Shown: positions 13,553 to 16,401 of the stretch, one piece after another
How the letters are laid out: every line of letters starts with the position of its first letter
Position numbering within the stretch: the first letter of the stretch is position 1
Assembly (NCBI GenBank): GCA_001464165.1
Contig: LNEX01000276.1
Location: forward strand, 1-16,401
Direction of reading: 5' to 3'
Source: a bacterium Ga0077546
GTDB taxonomy: Bacteria; Cyanobacteriota; Vampirovibrionia; Obscuribacterales; Obscuribacteraceae
DNA length: 16,401 nt
Translations under genes and position numbers: made by a program
The notes under the pieces: generated by a model
The model's database searches: none
Told to the model about the DNA's origin: nothing
Seen by the model: only the letters and a program-made list of their open reading frames with translations

Positions 13553-13849
13553 GATAGTTCTTTCTAGTATTAACGATATGCGATTGTTTTATTTGGCGAG
13601 GGTTCGACCCTTACGGCAATAAATTGCGGCAGTGAGCGGGAAGCCCCTCTGGAACATATGTATATCACAATTATTGGCACCGCCGACAGAGTCAATCTAC
13701 ACTTGTTTTTCAAGATCATAATTAGGTGGCTAATAGGGTGGCTATTCAAGAGGATAGAATCTATTTTGGCCGGATTTTTATCAGATCCTTGATAATAAAA
13801 AATGATGGTGATGGTGATGATGGGAAGTTTCAAGAGAGTCAATATATAG
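13553..13849. other. Intergenic region between the small minus-strand ORF and the secreted protein gene
   Basis: This 297-bp stretch has no convincing gene. It contains an AGGG-TTCGA-CCCT hairpin (13599-13611), the inverted repeat GCAAT-AA-ATTGC (13616-13627), and a short GATGGT-type repeat near 13803-13820. Promoters for the two divergent flanking genes should lie here, but I find no good hexamer pair. Confidence 0.4.
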
Positions 13850-14302
13850 ATGAGCATTTCAAAGCTAGCAGTATCATTAATAGCCTTACTATCACTAGTA
13901 TCAGTATCCTTGATATCACAAACAAATATCGAAGCTCAAGCTCAAACCCAAGAGCAGCCCTCCACAGCTAGCAGCGAAATAGAAGGGGCTCTAACTATTA
14001 ACGCTCAAAGCTTCAACAACAGCCCTGTCGATATAACTCTCTTCAAGTCATCAAATCAGCGAATTCCCTATCGCCAGCAACAAGTGCCCATAATAGATGG
14101 CAAAGCAACAGTGACATTCACACAGATTCCGCTTGGTGACTATGCCATCAAGGCTAGTACCGCTGGTAAGAATCGCAAAGTGAGACTAACTGCAGTGACA
14201 TACTCAAAGAACGAAGATCGCATCTTTGGACCAATCTGGAAGAAGGGTCTGTTTCATATGAATAAGGCTGAGATGACAGTAGAGATTACGGCAGCGAAAT
14301 AG
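13850..14302 (+). CDS. Small secreted protein, DUF2141-like
   Basis: A 150-residue protein with a classic signal peptide: hydrophobic core at about 6-24 and a likely cleavage site near 28-33 (IEAQAQT). The mature part reads like a small beta-sandwich. EGALTINAQSFNNSPVDITL, then KATVTFTQIPLGDYAIKAS, then RIFGPIWKKGLFHMNKAEMT follow the order of DUF2141 domains (short strand, F-x-x-I-P-x-G-x-Y-A-I, then FGP and a late phenylalanine). The Asp/Asn-rich segment common after YAI is reduced to AGKNRK, so assignment is tentative. Function is unknown; export to periplasm or surface is inferred from the signal peptide. The ribosome site is weak. It is convergent with the dioxygenase gene, 18 bp apart. 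Confidence 0.75.
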   Translation: MSISKLAVSLIALLSLVSVSLISQTNIEAQAQTQEQPSTASSEIEGALTINAQSFNNSPVDITLFKSSNQRIPYRQQQVPIIDGKATVTFTQIPLGDYAIKASTAGKNRKVRLTAVTYSKNEDRIFGPIWKKGLFHMNKAEMTVEITAAK

Positions 14303-14303
14303 C

Positions 14304-14326
14304 TTTAGAGATTTAGAGATTTAGAG
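14304..14326. repeat. Tandem 8-mer TTTAGAGA (2.9 copies) at a convergent junction
   Basis: Two full copies (14304-14311, 14312-14319) and a 7-base third copy fill the 18-bp gap between the convergent secreted-protein and dioxygenase genes. The third copy supplies the TAA stop of the minus-strand gene. Confidence 0.6.
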
Positions 14327-15151
14327 GCTTTCATCTATTCTTGTGCCTTGCTGCCAGAGCAAAGGGAAGAGAGGATGGTCCATGCTGACTCCTGCCGGTA
14401 GCACTTCTACCAAACCAGGAAACTCCGGAGAGGTCACCCATGGCCGTGGAGCATGCACCACATCGTCGCCTAAAAATCGCGCCGAGAAAACTCTTCGACG
14501 ACGGTCTCCATCAACCGGCCCTGCAGCATGCAGAGTAAGCATATGAAAGCAGATAACATCACCAGGCTCAACTTCCCAACCAAGAATGGGGAAATTCTCT
14601 GGCGCAGCATCAATATCAGGCAACTCAGCTAAACTGCCAGCCGGAAACCATTTGGCTTGATTATCACGAAAAGAGCGAGGCATTAACCATGGGCCTAAGT
14701 GAGAACCGGCCACTAGCTCAAGAGTAGAATGTCTAGCCACTGGGTCTACAGCAATCCACATGCTGCAATTTTGTTTACCATCAACGTTGTAGTAAGGCTG
14801 ATCTTGATGCCATGGAGTGCGCTGTATGGTGCCAGGTTCTTTCACTAGCAAATGATCGTGGTAGAGCCTAGAGGTGGAACTTTGCATCAATCTTCCAGCC
14901 ACCTCACCAAGTTCAGACTGAAAAAGAAATTGCTGGTAGTACGAGTTAGACTGCCAGTTGCAAAAATCTTCGACAAAATAACCGGGATCATCAGCATTAC
15001 TTGCTACTTTTGCCCGCGGGCTGAGAGCTTGTAAATTAGCCTCAATTCCTTGCTTCAAGATATCGATCTGGCTAGCATCAAGCAAGCCACGAATACAAAT
15101 AGCACCGTCTCGTGCATAGTCTTCGATCTGCTGCTTAGTAACCTTTGCCAT
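14321..15151 (-). CDS. Phytanoyl-CoA dioxygenase (PhyH) family Fe(II)/2-oxoglutarate oxygenase
   Basis: Non-haem iron oxygenase of 276 residues. The iron ligands are visible: His115 and Asp117 in RTPWHQDQPYYNVDG, and distal His208 in MLTLHAAGPVDGDRRRRVFSARF. The arginines at 217-220 are good candidates for 2-oxoglutarate binding. Other family features are MWIAVDP, LELVAGSH and WEVEPGDVICFH. Bacterial PhyH-like enzymes hydroxylate diverse small molecules, so the substrate cannot be predicted. The protein appears cytoplasmic, with no signal peptide. The ATG lies only 7 bp after the stop of the upstream secreted-protein gene, with no clear Shine-Dalgarno, so translation is probably coupled. Confidence 0.88.
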   Translation of the reverse strand: MAKVTKQQIEDYARDGAICIRGLLDASQIDILKQGIEANLQALSPRAKVASNADDPGYFVEDFCNWQSNSYYQQFLFQSELGEVAGRLMQSSTSRLYHDHLLVKEPGTIQRTPWHQDQPYYNVDGKQNCSMWIAVDPVARHSTLELVAGSHLGPWLMPRSFRDNQAKWFPAGSLAELPDIDAAPENFPILGWEVEPGDVICFHMLTLHAAGPVDGDRRRRVFSARFLGDDVVHAPRPWVTSPEFPGLVEVLPAGVSMDHPLFPLLWQQGTRIDESL

Positions 15152-15158
15152 ATAGATA

Positions 15159-16013
15159 TTATTGCGCTAAATCGGCTCGGCCTTTAGACAGCAAGAATTG
15201 GTTTAGAGCTTGCTGCAAATCAATACCATTCATTTGAGCCAGAGGTACAAAAGGACCAATGCGTGTGAACTTGCTCTCTAGTGTGCCGTCGCGCACAGGT
15301 TGGCCACCATAGGTAAAGACACGATTAGAACTTCGATTCTCCATCTCACCGCTACCCACAAGAAAATAGTGATTGAGAGACTCTTGCTGAAACATATCAG
15401 CAACCTGCCCCGTGGGGTAGGTCTCAGTAATGACATAGTGAGTTCGGGTGGAAAGATTTACTGGTGTCGACTGCTCACATAGTTGTTGCACAGTCATAAA
15501 CTTCACTTGCTTGCCATTTGAGATACTGTCTTTTTCTGATGGCAAAATATTGACATGCCAAATGTTGCCAGCCTTATCTTGCTGATGGCCCATATGCACC
15601 ACCATCTCATTATCCATCCAGGCACCCACTGGTCGCTTCATTCCAGTGCGCAAATCGGTAACATCAACTGTAAGGTCGCCTCTCTTAGTCCAGGTACCTG
15701 CCATGACCTTTGGTATCTGGAACCACTCAACTACTGGCTGCTGTCGCTGCATAGAGGCCGACTGTTGATAAAGATTCGAATGCGGACTCTGATTAGGGTC
15801 ACTTTGATTAGGATCAAGTTGATAGCCACCACGATAGTTACCGTTGCTCTGACCTTGACTATAGCCACCATGAGAATAGCCCGGAACATAGGTATTAGAA
15901 ACCGACGGCAGATAATCCGAATGCTCAATACCAGCCTGGAGAGTCTCAGCTGAAGAAGCTTGGTTGAGACAAAGACCAACAAATAGCATTAATGACAGAG
16001 CAGTTTTTTTCAT
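15159..16013 (-). CDS. Secreted protein of unknown function with Gly/Tyr/Gln-rich region
   Basis: A 284-residue protein with a clear signal peptide (MKKTALSLMLFVGLCLNQASSA|E, cleavage near 22). Residues about 43-92 are low in complexity, rich in Gly, Tyr, Ser, Gln and Asn, with a near-repeat DPNQSDPNQS. The remainder looks globular, beginning VVEWFQIPKVMAGTWTKRGD, rich in strands, with later motifs THYVITETYPTG and SNRVFTYGG. P-x-x-M-x-G-x-W is reminiscent of lipocalin-like starts, but I cannot assign a family. It lies between a TPR-protein gene and the dioxygenase on the same strand (gaps 41 and 7 bp), likely one operon. The ribosome site is weak (AGG close to the ATG). Confidence 0.8.
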   Translation of the reverse strand: MKKTALSLMLFVGLCLNQASSAETLQAGIEHSDYLPSVSNTYVPGYSHGGYSQGQSNGNYRGGYQLDPNQSDPNQSPHSNLYQQSASMQRQQPVVEWFQIPKVMAGTWTKRGDLTVDVTDLRTGMKRPVGAWMDNEMVVHMGHQQDKAGNIWHVNILPSEKDSISNGKQVKFMTVQQLCEQSTPVNLSTRTHYVITETYPTGQVADMFQQESLNHYFLVGSGEMENRSSNRVFTYGGQPVRDGTLESKFTRIGPFVPLAQMNGIDLQQALNQFLLSKGRADLAQ

Positions 16014-16054
16014 ATACCTAATCTTCTACAAACAAAGCATCTTCATAAACATAA

Positions 16055-16401
16055 TTACCAGCGCTTCAAGCGACTCAGGCCTTCTTCTACTTGTTTTATC
16101 AGTTGGCGACGCTCTGGAGTTTCAGAAGTTTTCTTAGCCTGTTCTAGGGATTGCTTCAGTAGTTCTTTTGCTTTGCGAAAATTCTGTTGCTGCAGGTAGC
16201 TACTGCCAAGACCAGCCAACACTTGAGCATAATTGAGGGTCATGGCCTCGACTACACCCTGTCCACCAAGCTTTTTGGCAAACTTAGATTTTTCGATGGA
16301 GGCAAAAAACTTACCGAATTGTTCAATTGATCGTTCGTTCCACTCAATAGACTTAGGCAGATCACCTTTAGCTTGATAAGACATGCCTACATAAGTACAA
16401 A
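16055..16401 (-). CDS. TPR-repeat protein, 5' end beyond the window
   Basis: The frame is open to the right edge (CTYVGMSYQAKGDLPKSIEW), so the internal ATG at 16384 is probably not the start and only the C-terminus is seen. The visible ~115 residues contain TPR-like helices: YVGMSYQAKGDLPKSIEWNERSI and, after an insertion, LAGLGSSYLQQQNFRKAKELLKQSL, ending in a basic EGLSRLKRW tail. TPRs mediate protein-protein contacts; the specific role is unknown. It is the first visible gene of a three-gene minus-strand cluster with the Q/G/Y-rich secreted protein and the dioxygenase. Confidence 0.75.
   Translation of the reverse strand, partial: CTYVGMSYQAKGDLPKSIEWNERSIEQFGKFFASIEKSKFAKKLGGQGVVEAMTLNYAQVLAGLGSSYLQQQNFRKAKELLKQSLEQAKKTSETPERRQLIKQVEEGLSRLKRW

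Noticed and set aside
13599..13611. GGTTCGA-containing hairpin resembling a tRNA T-arm
   Set aside because: The loop between the AGGG/CCCT arms is five bases, not seven, and no acceptor, D or anticodon arms can be placed around it.
13726..13971. 81-residue plus-strand open frame overlapping the start of the DUF2141-like gene
   Set aside because: It overlaps the signal-peptide coding region in another frame and shows no protein-like pattern.
15555..15953. 132-residue plus-strand open frame opposite the secreted protein gene
   Set aside because: Low-complexity composition (runs of Ile, Arg, Thr, Leu) mirrors the repetitive region on the other strand; the minus-strand frame has a signal peptide and a coherent protein.

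Overview
The window is a gene-dense bacterial chromosomal segment of moderate GC, roughly mid-40s percent by eye. It has no rRNA, tRNA, CRISPR array or insertion sequence that I can recognise. The gene set is a PDZ-CAP secreted protein, a rhomboid fused to TPRs, tandem UspA proteins, an imuA-imuB-dnaE2 mutasome, an Rrf2 regulator, a PhyH-type dioxygenase and several signal-peptide proteins of unknown function. Together with frequent GTG/TTG starts, this suggests an uncultured environmental lineage. The non-photosynthetic cyanobacterial relatives (Melainabacteria/Vampirovibrionia, e.g. Obscuribacterales) are my best guess, at low confidence and from gene content only.

Layout, left to right. 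Bases 33-1115 (+) encode the exported PDZ-CAP protein. Bases 1231-2352 (+) encode an acetate-kinase family enzyme, followed by a 16-bp palindrome and an HxlR-type regulator (2501-3007, +). Two UspA-family proteins lie on the minus strand (2985-3428 and 3503-3955). They diverge from a rhomboid protease with a long TPR tail (4082-5581, +), which is followed 10 bp later by xanthine phosphoribosyltransferase (5592-6158, +). The minus strand then carries a complete SOS-type mutasome operon transcribed right to left: imuA (11212-12003), imuB (9519-11279) and dnaE2 (6155-9484).

The 377-bp gap upstream of imuA (12004-12380) holds the most informative regulatory DNA. A near-consensus sigma70-type promoter points at imuA, and an 18-bp perfect palindrome (ACCATAC-N4-GTATGGT) fills its -35/-10 spacer. 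Extra half-site repeats lie upstream. This is the architecture expected of a LexA-type operator, with an unfamiliar sequence that keeps the AC-N4-GT core of the cyanobacterial SOS box.

Right of this are an Rrf2-family regulator (12381-12845, +), a frame-disrupted sce7726-family gene (12838-13364, -), a possible 40-residue exported peptide (13430-13552, -) and a small secreted DUF2141-like protein (13850-14302, +). Last comes a minus-strand cluster of a TPR protein (cut by the window edge), a secreted Q/G/Y-rich protein and a phytanoyl-CoA dioxygenase-like enzyme.

Three of the four convergent gene pairs overlap at their stop codons (2985-3007, 6155-6158, 12838-12845). No convincing intrinsic terminator was seen in the window. 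The central functional theme is inducible translesion DNA synthesis: ImuA and ImuB are accessory proteins for the error-prone polymerase DnaE2. The surrounding genes (UspA pair, Rrf2, HxlR) suggest stress and redox sensing, but nothing in the sequence ties them to the mutasome.
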